A stretch of 35,910 nt of DNA, taken from assembly GCA_902516825.1 (NCBI GenBank), contig CABXZZ010000009.1, positions 1 to 35,910 of the forward strand, read 5' to 3'. This stretch comes from an uncultured SAR116 cluster alpha proteobacterium. GTDB lineage: Bacteria > Pseudomonadota > Alphaproteobacteria > Puniceispirillales > Puniceispirillaceae. The position numbers and the translations under genes are program-made. Position 1 is the stretch's first letter. Every line of letters starts with the position of its first letter. The notes below the pieces were generated by a model that did no database searches, was not told where the DNA came from, and saw only the letters and a list, made by a program, of their open reading frames with translations. Shown here in pieces: positions 19,663 to 30,628 of the stretch.

Positions 19663-20991
19663 TTACATATATCGATTTACAATCATCTCATATAATTCTT
19701 GTTGTCCAGAATATGGTGTTGGTCTGATATCCTCTTCTAGAACCAAATCATGCAAAGATTGAAGCGAATGGGAACCATCTACAATATCTTTTCCCATCTT
19801 AGCTTCCCAACCCGCATATCTCAAATCAATTTTCGATATGAGAGCTCCCTCTTTAAGCATCGTTGCAGCGGTTTTCAATCCACGGGCGCAAACATCCATT
19901 GCACCTATATGCGCTATCAGCAAATCGTCTGGATTAATGGACTGTCTTCGAAGTTTTGCATCAAAATTTGTCCCACCAGTTTTAAAACCACCTTGCTTTA
20001 ATATCTCATAATAGGCGAGGGCGACTTCTGGAACGTTATTTGGAAATTGGTCCGTATCCCAGCCAGACTGGTAATCGTTTCTATTCATATCTATTGAGCC
20101 AAATATGCCTAGAGTAGATGCTAGCGCTATTTCATGCTCAAAAGAATGCCCTGCTAAAATTGCGTGTCCTTGTTCAATATTTACTTTCACCTCTCTCTCA
20201 AGACCATATCTGCATAAAAATCCATAGACTGTGGCAACATCAAAATCATATTGATGCTTCGTTGGCTCCTGCGGTTTTGGCTCAATCAATATAGTCCCCT
20301 TAAAGCCAATTTTATGCTTATACTCGACAACCATATTCATAAATCTTCCCAGATGGTCTAATTCTTTAGATAAGTTTGTATTTAAGAGCGTTTCATACCC
20401 TTCACGACCACCCCATAACACGTAATTTTCACCGCCTAGTTTAAAAGTGGAATCCATCACAGATTTTACAGTAGCTGCCGCATAAGCAAATACCTCTGGG
20501 TCAGGATTAGTAGCGGCACCAGACATAAATCTTTTATTTGAAAATAAATTAGAGGTACCCCATAAAAGACGTGTGTCTTGTTTGTTCATTTTCTCAGCAA
20601 AATAATCTGTTATCAGTTCTAAATTATAAAGGCTTTGTTTGAAACTATCTCCTTCTGGACGCACATCTGCGTCATGAAAGCAAAAGTATGGTACACCAAG
20701 CAACTTGAACATTTCAAATGCCACATCTGCTTTTGCTTTAGCATTGACGATATCTTCGCCAAACCAGGGCCGCTCGAAGGTCATGCCGCCAAACGGGTCT
20801 GTACCGGGCCAAACAAAATTATGCCAGTAGCAAGCAGCAAACCTGAGGTGTTCGGCAAGCGGTTTTCCAAAAACAAATTCTTCAGCATTGTAATATTTAT
20901 ACGAGAGCGGATTATCACTATCTTTCCCCTCGTATTTTATTGGTGTTTTGATAGAAAAAAAGTCTTGTTTGTTTTTAGGCGTTAACATCAA
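19663..20991 (-). CDS. xylA: Xylose isomerase
   Basis: [111 protein letters not shown]-type metal site [20 protein letters not shown]. Confidence 0.97.
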   Translation of the reverse strand: MMLTPKNKQDFFSIKTPIKYEGKDSDNPLSYKYYNAEEFVFGKPLAEHLRFAACYWHNFVWPGTDPFGGMTFERPWFGEDIVNAKAKADVAFEMFKLLGVPYFCFHDADVRPEGDSFKQSLYNLELITDYFAEKMNKQDTRLLWGTSNLFSNKRFMSGAATNPDPEVFAYAAATVKSVMDSTFKLGGENYVLWGGREGYETLLNTNLSKELDHLGRFMNMVVEYKHKIGFKGTILIEPKPQEPTKHQYDFDVATVYGFLCRYGLEREVKVNIEQGHAILAGHSFEHEIALASTLGIFGSIDMNRNDYQSGWDTDQFPNNVPEVALAYYEILKQGGFKTGGTNFDAKLRRQSINPDDLLIAHIGAMDVCARGLKTAATMLKEGALISKIDLRYAGWEAKMGKDIVDGSHSLQSLHDLVLEEDIRPTPYSGQQELYEMIVNRYM

Positions 20992-22438
20992 CTGCTCCCC
21001 TCGATAGCGAATGATAGATAGATTGCCATTTTAGGCGTCGGCTTTTATGAATTTCATTAGTGGTTTCTACTGGATTAAAAATACGCAGAATCTCTGGTTT
21101 ACTTAATATATCTTCTGGATCTCTTCCTGTTGCCAGCGCTGCTAAGCGAGCAGCGCCATTAGCACCCCCAAACTCTCCCTCTTTTGGTAAACTCACTGTG
21201 ACACCTGTACAGTCTGCGATTTGCTGCAACCAATGAAAATTTTTAGCTCCACCACCAACCGCCAGCAGGGTTTTTGGCTTTTGATCTGATTTTGAAATTA
21301 CATCCAGACAATCCGCTAAAGCATAGGTAATTCCTTCAAAAACAGAATAGGCCATATCTGCACGGCCATGGCTTCTAGAGAGACCAAAAAATCCACCCCG
21401 TGCTTTTGAGTCGTTATGAGGCGTTCTCTCTCCTGAGAGATACGGATGAAATAAAAGTGTAGAATTTTCTGCATTAACATTAGCGGCCGAATTGGCTAAT
21501 GATACAATAGAAGTCCCTGTTATTTCAGATAACCAGTTTAGCGAATCCGTAGCTGAAAGTGTTACCCCCATCTGGTGCCATAATTTAGGAAGTGCATGAC
21601 AGAACGCATGCGCGCCACTTGCCACCTCTGGGTAAAATTTTTCCGTTACTTTGAAAACAACACCTGATGTACCTAACGAGACAAACGCATCCCCTGGCAC
21701 TACCACACCTAATCCACATGCAGCAGCAGCGTTATCACCTGCACCACCAACAACCACTTTTGAAGATAAACCCCATTTATTGGCAAGTGATTTACGAACA
21801 ACCCCGGCAGGGTCAGAACCTTCTTTTAACGATGGCATCTGAGAGATATCCAAGCCGCAATGGGAAATTAGTGTTTCACTATATTCACGTTTTTCTACAT
21901 CAAGCCATAATGTCCCACTTGCATCTGACATATCTGAGAATTTTTCTCCCGTTAACCAGAATCTTACATAGTCTTTAGGCAACAGAATTGTTTTTATTTG
22001 TTTGAAGATTTCTTTTTCCTGCTCTGCCATCCATACTGCTTTAGGCGCAGTAAACCCTGCCATCACAGCATTCCCAGCAATTTTGCGAAAATCAGGAAAT
22101 TGCACATCTAACTTTTTTGCTTGTTCATCGCATCTCGCATCATTCCATAATATGGCGGGCCTAAGCACTATATCTGCTTTATCCATTGCAACTAAACCGT
22201 GCATTTGGCCAGAAAGCCCTATTGCCGAAAGCTGCGTAAATTCAGAGCCTACTCTATTTTTAATAGCTGAAATAACTATTTTGGTTGCTTCTATCCAATC
22301 TTGAGGGTTTTGCTCTGAATAGCCTTCCTTTGGCCTTGATACTGATAATGTAGCATTATGACTTGCTATTGTTTTACCATTTTGATTTTGCAATAATCCT
22401 TTTATAGATGATGTTCCAATGTCGAGTCCAAGGTACAT
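20975..22438 (-). CDS. xylB: Xylulokinase
   Basis: [83 protein letters not shown]. Overlaps the xylA start by 17 nt. Confidence 0.96.
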   Translation of the reverse strand: MYLGLDIGTSSIKGLLQNQNGKTIASHNATLSVSRPKEGYSEQNPQDWIEATKIVISAIKNRVGSEFTQLSAIGLSGQMHGLVAMDKADIVLRPAILWNDARCDEQAKKLDVQFPDFRKIAGNAVMAGFTAPKAVWMAEQEKEIFKQIKTILLPKDYVRFWLTGEKFSDMSDASGTLWLDVEKREYSETLISHCGLDISQMPSLKEGSDPAGVVRKSLANKWGLSSKVVVGGAGDNAAAACGLGVVVPGDAFVSLGTSGVVFKVTEKFYPEVASGAHAFCHALPKLWHQMGVTLSATDSLNWLSEITGTSIVSLANSAANVNAENSTLLFHPYLSGERTPHNDSKARGGFFGLSRSHGRADMAYSVFEGITYALADCLDVISKSDQKPKTLLAVGGGAKNFHWLQQIADCTGVTVSLPKEGEFGGANGAARLAALATGRDPEDILSKPEILRIFNPVETTNEIHKSRRLKWQSIYHSLSRGAVDVNA

Positions 22439-22628
22439 TCTTTTTCCTTAATAAAAGTCGAAATATACATAAAACTGTGCATATTTATTCGCGAAAGGAT
22501 AGTTTTTTTATTCTTTTTTCGGGTTGTCTCTTAAAATGGTGAGAGGCCTGATAATGGAAAAAATTTTAACTTTTACTCCGATTTTACTGATAGTAACGAA
22601 ACCAACATACATATAGATTAGTTTTAAC

Positions 22629-23906
22629 ATGACCCTAATACAAAACCCTAATGCCCCACTCATTCTTCGTAATCTTTTCGACCGAGCAGTAGCTGCTGCT
22701 GACCCAATGGAAACGATCTTCGAGCATCTTCCCAAAAAACCATCAGGGAGAGTTGTTATCATCGGTGCTGGAAAAGCTAGTGCGCGAATGGCAGAAGCCG
22801 TAGAGCGTATTTGGGGTGAATGCTCTGGCATTGTGATCACACGCTACGGTTATAAAAGGCCCTGTAAGGGAATAGAAATAGTAGAAGCGGCCCACCCTGT
22901 TCCAGATGAGGCAGGCGTTGAGGCGACAAAAAAAATGTTAGAGTTAATGCATGGCTTGAGTGAGGATGATTTCGTTCTCTGCTTAATTTCAGGAGGAGCT
23001 TCTGCCTTATTATGTTCGCCGTCGAGCGAAATAACACTGGCTGAAAAGCAGCAAATAAATCATAGCCTTCTGGAAAGCGGAGCACCCATCGACCAAATCA
23101 ATATAGTTCGAAAGCATTTAAGTGCTGTTAAGGGTGGTCAATTAGCTGCGGCTGCTTACCCTGCAAGAATGCTAAGCTTGATTCTATCAGATGTGCCAGG
23201 AGACGATATCCAGTTTATTGGATCTGGGCCTACGGTAGGTGATACTTCTACGTGCCAGCAGGCGCTTCAAATCATATATGATTACAATATTTCTGTTTCT
23301 TCCAACTTGATTAAGCACCTAGAAACTAAATCAGGTGTATTAGTGCCTCAAGATATCCGGCTTAGCAAAATACAGAATGTGATTTTTGCGGCCCCTTCTC
23401 AATCCCTACAGGCTGCAACAAAAATGGCTAATAACAACTATGGCTTTAAAGTAATAAATCTTGGCGATGCTTTACAAGGAGAAGCAAGAGAGGTTGCGCG
23501 TCAACAGGCTGAACAAGCAATTCAAATCCAAAATCAATTATCACATACAGATAATCCTGTATTATTACTTTCTGGTGGCGAATTAACAGTAACTAAAAAC
23601 GGAAATGGTGTTGGTGGTCCAAATGCTGAGTTTTGTCTTGCTCTTGCTATTTTTTTAGATCAGCAAGCCGGCATTTTTGGGTTGGCTGGAGATACTGACG
23701 GAGTTGATGGGGCAGACGAAATCGCGGGGGCGTATGTCACTCCCGATACGTTAGATCATGCCATAAAGGCAAATATATCGCCTAAAGAATCATTATTTCA
23801 AAATGACGCTCATAGTTTTTTTGGAACAATACGCAATCAAATTATAACAGGGCCTACATTCACAAATGTAAATGATTTCAGAGCTATATTGATTTATCCC
23901 AGCTAA
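22629..23906 (+). CDS. Glycerate 2-kinase (DUF4147/MOFRL family)
   Basis: VVIIGAGKASARMAEAVE, LCLISGGASALLCSP, LSDVPGDDIQFIGSGPTVGD, LLLSGGELTVT...GGPNAEFCLALA, GLAGDTDGVDGADEIAGAYV (MOFRL). Confidence 0.93.
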   Translation: MTLIQNPNAPLILRNLFDRAVAAADPMETIFEHLPKKPSGRVVIIGAGKASARMAEAVERIWGECSGIVITRYGYKRPCKGIEIVEAAHPVPDEAGVEATKKMLELMHGLSEDDFVLCLISGGASALLCSPSSEITLAEKQQINHSLLESGAPIDQINIVRKHLSAVKGGQLAAAAYPARMLSLILSDVPGDDIQFIGSGPTVGDTSTCQQALQIIYDYNISVSSNLIKHLETKSGVLVPQDIRLSKIQNVIFAAPSQSLQAATKMANNNYGFKVINLGDALQGEAREVARQQAEQAIQIQNQLSHTDNPVLLLSGGELTVTKNGNGVGGPNAEFCLALAIFLDQQAGIFGLAGDTDGVDGADEIAGAYVTPDTLDHAIKANISPKESLFQNDAHSFFGTIRNQIITGPTFTNVNDFRAILIYPS

Positions 23907-23972
23907 TTCCAAAACACCTTATCTGAATCACTTATTCATTATGTATGCTGAAAATGTATTGATCCTTAACAT

Positions 23973-26900
23973 CTATGGTGTTTGAAATTCGTCCGTTATT
24001 CTGGTCTTCTCACTTGATGCAAGCACCTGTTTACGTGCAAGAGATAATAATCCTGGTACAATGAATAAGGTTGCAACGGTGGATAACGCCAACCCTCCAA
24101 AAACAACAGTTCCAATGCCGCGATATAGCTCAGAGCCTGCCCCAGGAAAAATAACCAGCGGCACTAAACCAAAAAGAGAGGTAAGAGTAGACATGAAAAT
24201 AGGTCTTATCCTGTTTCGTGTCGCTTCAATAATGCTATCATCCACGCTCATACCTTCTTCGCGAATTTGAAGGCAAGTTTGCTCAACCATTAAAATAGCA
24301 TTATTAACAACTATTCCTGTAAGAATTACAAAACCCAGCATAGTCAACATATCAAGAGGTTGGCGAAAAAACAGATTAATAATGAACAAGCCTAGTATAC
24401 CGCCGGCCGCTGATATTGGGACAGCTAATATGATTATAAGAGGAAGAATAAAAGATCTAAGTAATATCACCAAAAGGAGAAATATAACACTTAGAGCAGT
24501 TAGCACATTTGCCTGCATAGCCTGCCATGTTTCCTCAAGCGCACTAGCAGCCCCGCTAACCGATATAGAGACCTCATTTTTCTGCGCAATTTCTGCCAAT
24601 TGCGGCAATACACTTTTATCGATAACGCTTATGGCTGTTTCAAGTGCTATTGCTTCTTGAGGGCGAACCTGAATCGTAAGGGACTGGTTGCCATTTAAAC
24701 GGCGTATTGTCTGCGGGGCGCTAATCATCTCAACATCAGCTACTTGATCAAGGCGAACCATCAAGCCTTGTCTATTGATGACAGGCAGCGCGGACAAATC
24801 ATCCATTCCCATTTCGCCGGCATCGTCACCTGTTAGTATCAACTCCATCAATTCTCCATTAATAGGGACATCTGCTATAGCAATACCATCATTCAGAATA
24901 TCCACTAGCGAGCTGAATTCACGCGCAGTAATGCCTATTTTTGCCAACTTCTGAGAATCAGGAGATATACGTATCTGAGGCGCGCCTGAATTTAAACTTG
25001 GAATAATTCGCACCTGATTTCCATTTCTAATCGGAAATGCTGTATCAAGAATTTGGGTTAGCTGCCTTGCTACTGAAACCAAACTTGATAGTGAAGGCCC
25101 TGTTAAGTCTACATTTATCGAACGTGAGCCTCCGACAGATCTACCAAATAATGAAGCTTGAAATACGAACGCACGAGCGCCTGGTTCGGAAAAAACAGGC
25201 CTCATCAATATTGGTCTGAGCTCGCTCACACGAGTGGGATCTGTTGCCGTTGCACCAGCAAATCCGCCACCATCAAAGGCAACAAAGAAAAAACGTTCAA
25301 TACCAGGGCCATCCCCCATCTTGTCTGATTTTTCCCACAGCGGCCGGGCTGAATCTTCCATTTTATTAGCTATTTTTTTGGTTTCCTCAATCGAATAACC
25401 AGGCGGCACAAAAATTCTGCCAAGCATAAAATTTGCGTTACCGTCAGGCAGATAATCTAGTTTTGGCATCATAAGAAAAATCAAAGTTATACTTGATGCA
25501 AGCAAGCTGATTACTGTCACAAAAGCGACTTTCTGATTCTTGGCAGTATAACCTGCAAATCTTACAATTTGCGAGCTAATGAAAGCAGCAAAATCATCAA
25601 GCCCCTTAATTGGCTTTCTCGCTTGAAACCTATCCTGCCTGCCTGCCAACAGCTTTGACGCTAATGCTGGAATAACAGTCACTGAAACAAGCACAGAGAT
25701 AAGAACAGATACAGATAAAGCAATACCAATATCACGAAATAGCTGTCCAACTGGCAAGTCTAGCAGGATTATGGGAACAAAAACTAGCACTGTTGTAAGA
25801 GCAGAACCTAAAATAGGAGCCCATACCTGACGCGCTCCCTGATAAGCGGCAGTCGGTGCATCTATGCCTCGCTGGCGCAATCTAAATATATTTTCAAGGG
25901 AAACAATAGATGCATCAACCACCATTCCAATTGCAAATGCCATTCCTGCCAGCGAAATCACATTGATTGATAATCCAAAGCCTGAAATGGCGACGAATGT
26001 GCCTACCACGGATATTGGGATTGCAACAAAAATTACCAAGGTTGGAAATAATGAACGGAGAAATAAAAGCAGTATGCCCAGTGCCAGCATACCACCTATC
26101 CAGATATTCTGTTGCACGAGCTCAATAGCTGAGCGAATATAAGCTGTCTCGTCATAAATAATATTTAACTGAAGCCCCTTTGGATTTAATGTTTTTTTAT
26201 TCAATTCATCAAGTGATTTTGCAAGCGTTTGCATAGTCAAAACTACATTCACCCCAGGCTCCCGCAATGCATTTATAATAATAGCATCTTGCCCATTTAG
26301 GCGCCTGAAACTTGTTCTTTTTTCTACGGAGAACTCTACTTCTGCGACATCTGATAATAAAACTGGAGAGATCTGACCATCTTCATTAAAATCTGCCCTC
26401 AAAATCGTGTTCAATGCTGATTGTGGTGTGTAGGCAATCGCTTCTGTTCTGACAGTGTAAACTCGCTTGCCTTGTTGTACTCTGCCAACTGATTGAAGAG
26501 TTGTTGCTGTTCGTAATGTATCAAGAACAATAGCTGTTGATAATCGGTAAAATGCTAGTTTCTCCGGATCAATGATAACCTTGAGCTGTTTTTTGCCCCC
26601 ACCATTAAATGTAATCTCTGCAACGCCAGGCGTTCTTGCCAGCAAATCTACAACTTTAGTTTCAACAAAACTACCAAGGCTTTCTAAATCCACATTTTGA
26701 TCTGGCAATGCGACTAATGCCATTCTTGCTATTGGACTATCATCCGAATTAGAGGTTTGAACTTGAGGTGCTGATGCCTCGCTTGGAAGGCCTGTAATTC
26801 CCGCAAGCTTGGAAAGTAAGATAGTTAATGCCTTATCCATATCTGTTGACAAAGAATAAGTAAGCGTAACCCTAGCTGAGCTATTTGAGGAGCGAGACAA

Positions 26901-27143
26901 AATTTCTTCAACACCGCTTAGACTGGAAAGTTCAGTTTCTAACCTGCTTACGATTTCCCTATCAACATCCTCTGGTGCCGCACCTGGCCAAGATACCCTG
27001 ATTTGGTAAATTGGTTTTTCAATATCAGGAGATAGTTGAATTGGAACTGTTCTCAAGGCAACCACGCCAAACAACACCACAAGCATCATCATTGCCATAA
27101 CAGCGACAGGACGCTCAATTGCGTTTCTAATAATAGCGTTCAT
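23973..27143 (-). CDS. RND-family (AcrB/MdtB-like) multidrug efflux inner-membrane transporter
   Basis: 1056 aa; MNAIIRNAIERPVAVMAMMMLVVLFGVVALRTVPIQLSPDIEKPIYQIRVSWPGAAPEDVDREI, GMAFAIGMVVDASIVSLENIFR, GFVILTGIVVNNAILMVE, RIRPIFMSTLTSLFGLVPLV. Confidence 0.95.
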   Translation of the reverse strand: MNAIIRNAIERPVAVMAMMMLVVLFGVVALRTVPIQLSPDIEKPIYQIRVSWPGAAPEDVDREIVSRLETELSSLSGVEEILSRSSNSSARVTLTYSLSTDMDKALTILLSKLAGITGLPSEASAPQVQTSNSDDSPIARMALVALPDQNVDLESLGSFVETKVVDLLARTPGVAEITFNGGGKKQLKVIIDPEKLAFYRLSTAIVLDTLRTATTLQSVGRVQQGKRVYTVRTEAIAYTPQSALNTILRADFNEDGQISPVLLSDVAEVEFSVEKRTSFRRLNGQDAIIINALREPGVNVVLTMQTLAKSLDELNKKTLNPKGLQLNIIYDETAYIRSAIELVQQNIWIGGMLALGILLLFLRSLFPTLVIFVAIPISVVGTFVAISGFGLSINVISLAGMAFAIGMVVDASIVSLENIFRLRQRGIDAPTAAYQGARQVWAPILGSALTTVLVFVPIILLDLPVGQLFRDIGIALSVSVLISVLVSVTVIPALASKLLAGRQDRFQARKPIKGLDDFAAFISSQIVRFAGYTAKNQKVAFVTVISLLASSITLIFLMMPKLDYLPDGNANFMLGRIFVPPGYSIEETKKIANKMEDSARPLWEKSDKMGDGPGIERFFFVAFDGGGFAGATATDPTRVSELRPILMRPVFSEPGARAFVFQASLFGRSVGGSRSINVDLTGPSLSSLVSVARQLTQILDTAFPIRNGNQVRIIPSLNSGAPQIRISPDSQKLAKIGITAREFSSLVDILNDGIAIADVPINGELMELILTGDDAGEMGMDDLSALPVINRQGLMVRLDQVADVEMISAPQTIRRLNGNQSLTIQVRPQEAIALETAISVIDKSVLPQLAEIAQKNEVSISVSGAASALEETWQAMQANVLTALSVIFLLLVILLRSFILPLIIILAVPISAAGGILGLFIINLFFRQPLDMLTMLGFVILTGIVVNNAILMVEQTCLQIREEGMSVDDSIIEATRNRIRPIFMSTLTSLFGLVPLVIFPGAGSELYRGIGTVVFGGLALSTVATLFIVPGLLSLARKQVLASSEKTRITDEFQTP

Positions 27144-27167
27144 AAAACTTAACTCTTTCCCTACAGC

Positions 27168-28742
27168 CTATTTAGCTGTGCCGGTCACGTCCATTTCAAC
27201 TTCTCTACCATTTGGCAATCCACTTAGTATTACAGTGCCATTAAGGGTATCATCAGCCGGGGTAAGCGCAAAAGAGAGTGTGACAATGCCAAATGGCAAT
27301 ACCAGTTCTGTATCAAAATAAACCAGGCCATCTTTGCGCGTAACTAATACAGGCTTGTTATTATATAGACTTGCCTTACTTGATAACTCTAATTCTGCAG
27401 ATTGCTCCCCACGCGATGTTTGCCACTTTAAAAGCCAGGTTTTGGCATCATCTGCAAGCTCCGTTGGGATTGGCTGCGGTGTATTTACCTGCTCTGAGCT
27501 ACCTTGCGCGTTAGGCACTTCTCTTTTTGCAATTTCGCCCTGCTTGACAGCTGCGCCATCATCCAACCCTTCATTACCTCTGGTTATAACAAGCTCTCCT
27601 GCCTGAAGCCCCGCAGTAACGATAATACGCTCGCCCAGCGCGCTGCCAAGGCGAACTGCCTGACGTTTAGCGATACCCTTATCAAATACGAATACAACAT
27701 GTCCGCCTGCTACAGGTACGACAGCATCCTGAGAGATTACAAGTAATTCTTGCCGTCCGGACCTTGGCACCAAAACATCAATTTGAGCCCCATTAGCGCG
27801 AACGCTATCAATAACATCCTCCTTAAAACTCAATCTGGTTAATCTTGATGCGGTTCTTCTATTCTCCTCAGGCAGAATTACTCGCAATGACAGCATAAAG
27901 CTATCACCTGTTTGGCTGCGAGCTCTCACTTGTTTAGCCGATTTCATAAACGGCAGATACTTAACAGGTAAATCCAATTCAACTTCATACCCCGTTTCGG
28001 TTAGGATACTGGCTATCATATCACCTTGGCGTGCAAATCCCGATTGCTCTGAGAATAGCGATATTATCTGCCCGTCAACAGGTGATTTAAGCGTAGCATC
28101 AGATATATCCTTCTCTAACTTATCAATCTGAAGCATTAGCCGCTCTTCGGTTCCAGATAGCTGCTTTATTGAGAAATTAAGTTCACTGAGTGTTTTATTG
28201 CGTGACAATGATTGTTGGCGCACGGCATTTAGAGCAATTTCTGCATTTTCAGCATTTTCGATGGAAATTGCGTTACTTTGAGCCAGCTTTTGTGCAAATT
28301 CTGAACGTTTTTTCAGTACTGCTAATTGCGCTTGAACCAGTAATAATAAAGATTCTTCATATTCAACATTAGCGGTGAGAGACGCTATTTCGTTCCGAGT
28401 AGCTTCAAGCTCTGATCGGTGAATTCGAAGCTGATGAATAATCTCAAGCGCATCTTGTTTGGCAACAACATCCCCAGCTTTCACCAAATCCCCAATTCGT
28501 AAATTTTTAAGTTCGACTTTAGCCGATAAACTAGCGGTGATAGCAAAAGGATTGCCCGCAACAACAGATCCACCGATTACCGAAAAATTCGGTGAGGACA
28601 TTTTCTCTACAGGTGATGTTTGAACAACTGCACCTCTGTTTTGCTGAGCCTGCACCGCACCGCACATTGCGAAAAAGAATAATCCAGAAATTACAGCTAT
28701 AAGGTAGACCCGCAATGAACCAGTATTATTTTGGGTAACCAT
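27168..28742 (-). CDS. RND efflux periplasmic adaptor (membrane fusion protein) with C-terminal extension
   Basis: VVAGNPFAITASLSAKVELKNLRIGDLVKAGDVVAKQD (lipoyl-like), coiled-coil hairpin, LKSPVDGQIISLFSEQSGFARQGDMIASI; directly upstream of the RND pump. Confidence 0.9.
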   Translation of the reverse strand: MVTQNNTGSLRVYLIAVISGLFFFAMCGAVQAQQNRGAVVQTSPVEKMSSPNFSVIGGSVVAGNPFAITASLSAKVELKNLRIGDLVKAGDVVAKQDALEIIHQLRIHRSELEATRNEIASLTANVEYEESLLLLVQAQLAVLKKRSEFAQKLAQSNAISIENAENAEIALNAVRQQSLSRNKTLSELNFSIKQLSGTEERLMLQIDKLEKDISDATLKSPVDGQIISLFSEQSGFARQGDMIASILTETGYEVELDLPVKYLPFMKSAKQVRARSQTGDSFMLSLRVILPEENRRTASRLTRLSFKEDVIDSVRANGAQIDVLVPRSGRQELLVISQDAVVPVAGGHVVFVFDKGIAKRQAVRLGSALGERIIVTAGLQAGELVITRGNEGLDDGAAVKQGEIAKREVPNAQGSSEQVNTPQPIPTELADDAKTWLLKWQTSRGEQSAELELSSKASLYNNKPVLVTRKDGLVYFDTELVLPFGIVTLSFALTPADDTLNGTVILSGLPNGREVEMDVTGTAK

Positions 28743-29020
28743 TCTCAGCTTCCTGTAAATTTAATTGAATTGACATCACGACATAATCTTATAAATGGTC
28801 GCATCCTTAAAATCTATCATAACCTAACTTAACGAGGATATCTTTCTTGTTTGCCATACCAATCAATCTCTATATAAACATAACAAAGTGCCCATTTATT
28901 TAATCCAAACCTCTCCAGAAATAGTAACTTATCTATGAATACATCTAACCAAAATCTGAATGGTACAACATCTAAACCGCAAACATAATTATTAACAAGA
29001 GGAAAGTATTTAAAAGTGAA

Positions 29021-30091
29021 ATGAAAATGATAGCAACAAAACCGACACTTGTTCTGACCAACTATTTTGGGAATTTATTTATACTTTGTCTTAGTCTTCT
29101 ATTCTCCCAATCAGCACTATCAGCAGACTATAATTTTAAATTTCATCATTTTCTTGGTGCGAACTCGTTTTGGCAAATGCAAATATTAGAGCCATGGGTA
29201 AAAAGGGTGGAACAAAATAGTAATGGACAGGTTTCAATTGAAATTTTTCCGTCAATGACACTTGGTGGCAGGCCACCCGAACTTGTTCAGCAAGCACGTG
29301 ATGGTGTTGTGGATATTATCTGGACGGTAAATGGATATACACCCGGAATGTTTCCGCGCTCAGAAGTATTTGAGCTTCCCACTATTTTTACCAATGATCC
29401 AGTTTCAGTAAATCTAGCCATAAATGACCTTTTTGAGACAGAATTAAAAGCAGATTATACAGGTCTAGAAGTCCTATTTTTGAGCGTGCATGCAGGAAAC
29501 GCTATTCATATGCGAAATATCCCTGTTAACTCTGCTGAAGATTTAATAGGAAAAAAAATCAGAACGCCCTCACGCACCGGCGCGTGGAGTATCGAGGCAT
29601 TGGGCGGCATTCCTGTTGCAATGCCAGTTCCAGCACTGCCACAATCCTTGCAAAAGGGGGTCGTGGATGGTGCTTTTGTGCCGTGGGAGATTATTCCAGC
29701 ATTACAGCTTCAACATCAAACAAAGTTCCAGATAGAGGGATATAATCAAGAACGTATAGGCTCTCTTATGTTCCAGACATCCATGAACAAAGCTAAGTGG
29801 GACAGCCTTCCAGAAAATATACAAAACGCTTTCAGACAAGCATCTGGCGCTGAATGGGGAGTTGAAATTGGTCAAAAACTGAAAGAAGGCGAAGCAGAGG
29901 GCTTAAAAATTGCCACAGATGGGGGTAATACTTATAGTGTGCTTAGCAAAGACGAAACACAACGTCTTACAAATATATTATCAAGCGTAGTTGATAGATG
30001 GATTGATAATGTAGCAGCAAAAAATATTGATGGTGAGGCGCTAGTTACCAAAGCACGCAAGGCAATTGCATCTCATCTTAGTGATTCATAA
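29021..30091 (+). CDS. dctP: TRAP transporter substrate-binding protein (DctP family)
   Basis: Signal peptide; FKFHHFLGANSFWQMQILEPWVKRVEQNSNGQVSIEIFPSMTLGG, GKKIRTPSRTGAWSIEALGGIPVAMPVPALPQSLQKGVVDGAFVPW. Followed by dctQ and dctM. Confidence 0.92.
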   Translation: MKMIATKPTLVLTNYFGNLFILCLSLLFSQSALSADYNFKFHHFLGANSFWQMQILEPWVKRVEQNSNGQVSIEIFPSMTLGGRPPELVQQARDGVVDIIWTVNGYTPGMFPRSEVFELPTIFTNDPVSVNLAINDLFETELKADYTGLEVLFLSVHAGNAIHMRNIPVNSAEDLIGKKIRTPSRTGAWSIEALGGIPVAMPVPALPQSLQKGVVDGAFVPWEIIPALQLQHQTKFQIEGYNQERIGSLMFQTSMNKAKWDSLPENIQNAFRQASGAEWGVEIGQKLKEGEAEGLKIATDGGNTYSVLSKDETQRLTNILSSVVDRWIDNVAAKNIDGEALVTKARKAIASHLSDS

Positions 30092-30103
30092 CAAAGGCTG
30101 ACA

Positions 30104-30628
30104 ATGCCCAATTTTCGATTGTTAACTCAATTAGGGGAAAAGCTAATTAGTGTCTGGGCACTTGTTGGTGGCTTGTTTTTGTTATCCGTGGTTATCCTTA
30201 ATATAGGCTCTATAATAGGCAGTATTGTGCTAATCAATGTGCCAGGCGATTTCGAGCTGACACAAATTGGGGTGGCGGTCGCTATTTTTTGTTTTCTACC
30301 ATACTGCCAGTTACACAGGTATAATGTGAGTGCTGATATCTTCACGTTTTGGGCAAATAACAATACGATTCTACTACTTCGAATTGGTGGTGCAGGCGTT
30401 GCCCTGTTGTTTTCAATTTTACTTTTATGGCGCATGACTGATGGCATGCTTGATCAAAAAAAATATGACTATACCACCGCCATTCTGCAATTTCCTGTTT
30501 GGATAGCTTTTATACCAATTCTGATTTCACTATGCCTTTTGGCGATGGCAAGTATCATGACAATTATTCAGGAATTTTCTTCTGATAGAGACAGTGTTAT
30601 TCCTAACGATTTTGGGCACAGACCATGA
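30104..30628 (+). CDS. dctQ: TRAP transporter small permease (DctQ family)
   Basis: Four-TM small membrane protein with GDFELTQIGVAVAIFCFLPYCQL; between dctP and dctM and overlapping dctM by 4 nt. Confidence 0.88.
   Translation: MPNFRLLTQLGEKLISVWALVGGLFLLSVVILNIGSIIGSIVLINVPGDFELTQIGVAVAIFCFLPYCQLHRYNVSADIFTFWANNNTILLLRIGGAGVALLFSILLLWRMTDGMLDQKKYDYTTAILQFPVWIAFIPILISLCLLAMASIMTIIQEFSSDRDSVIPNDFGHRP

Noticed and set aside
23910-23982. AAACACC ... GGTGTTT inverted repeat at the glycerate kinase/RND convergent end
   Set aside because: Only 7-bp arms with a long loop, no T tract; expected by chance in AT-rich DNA.
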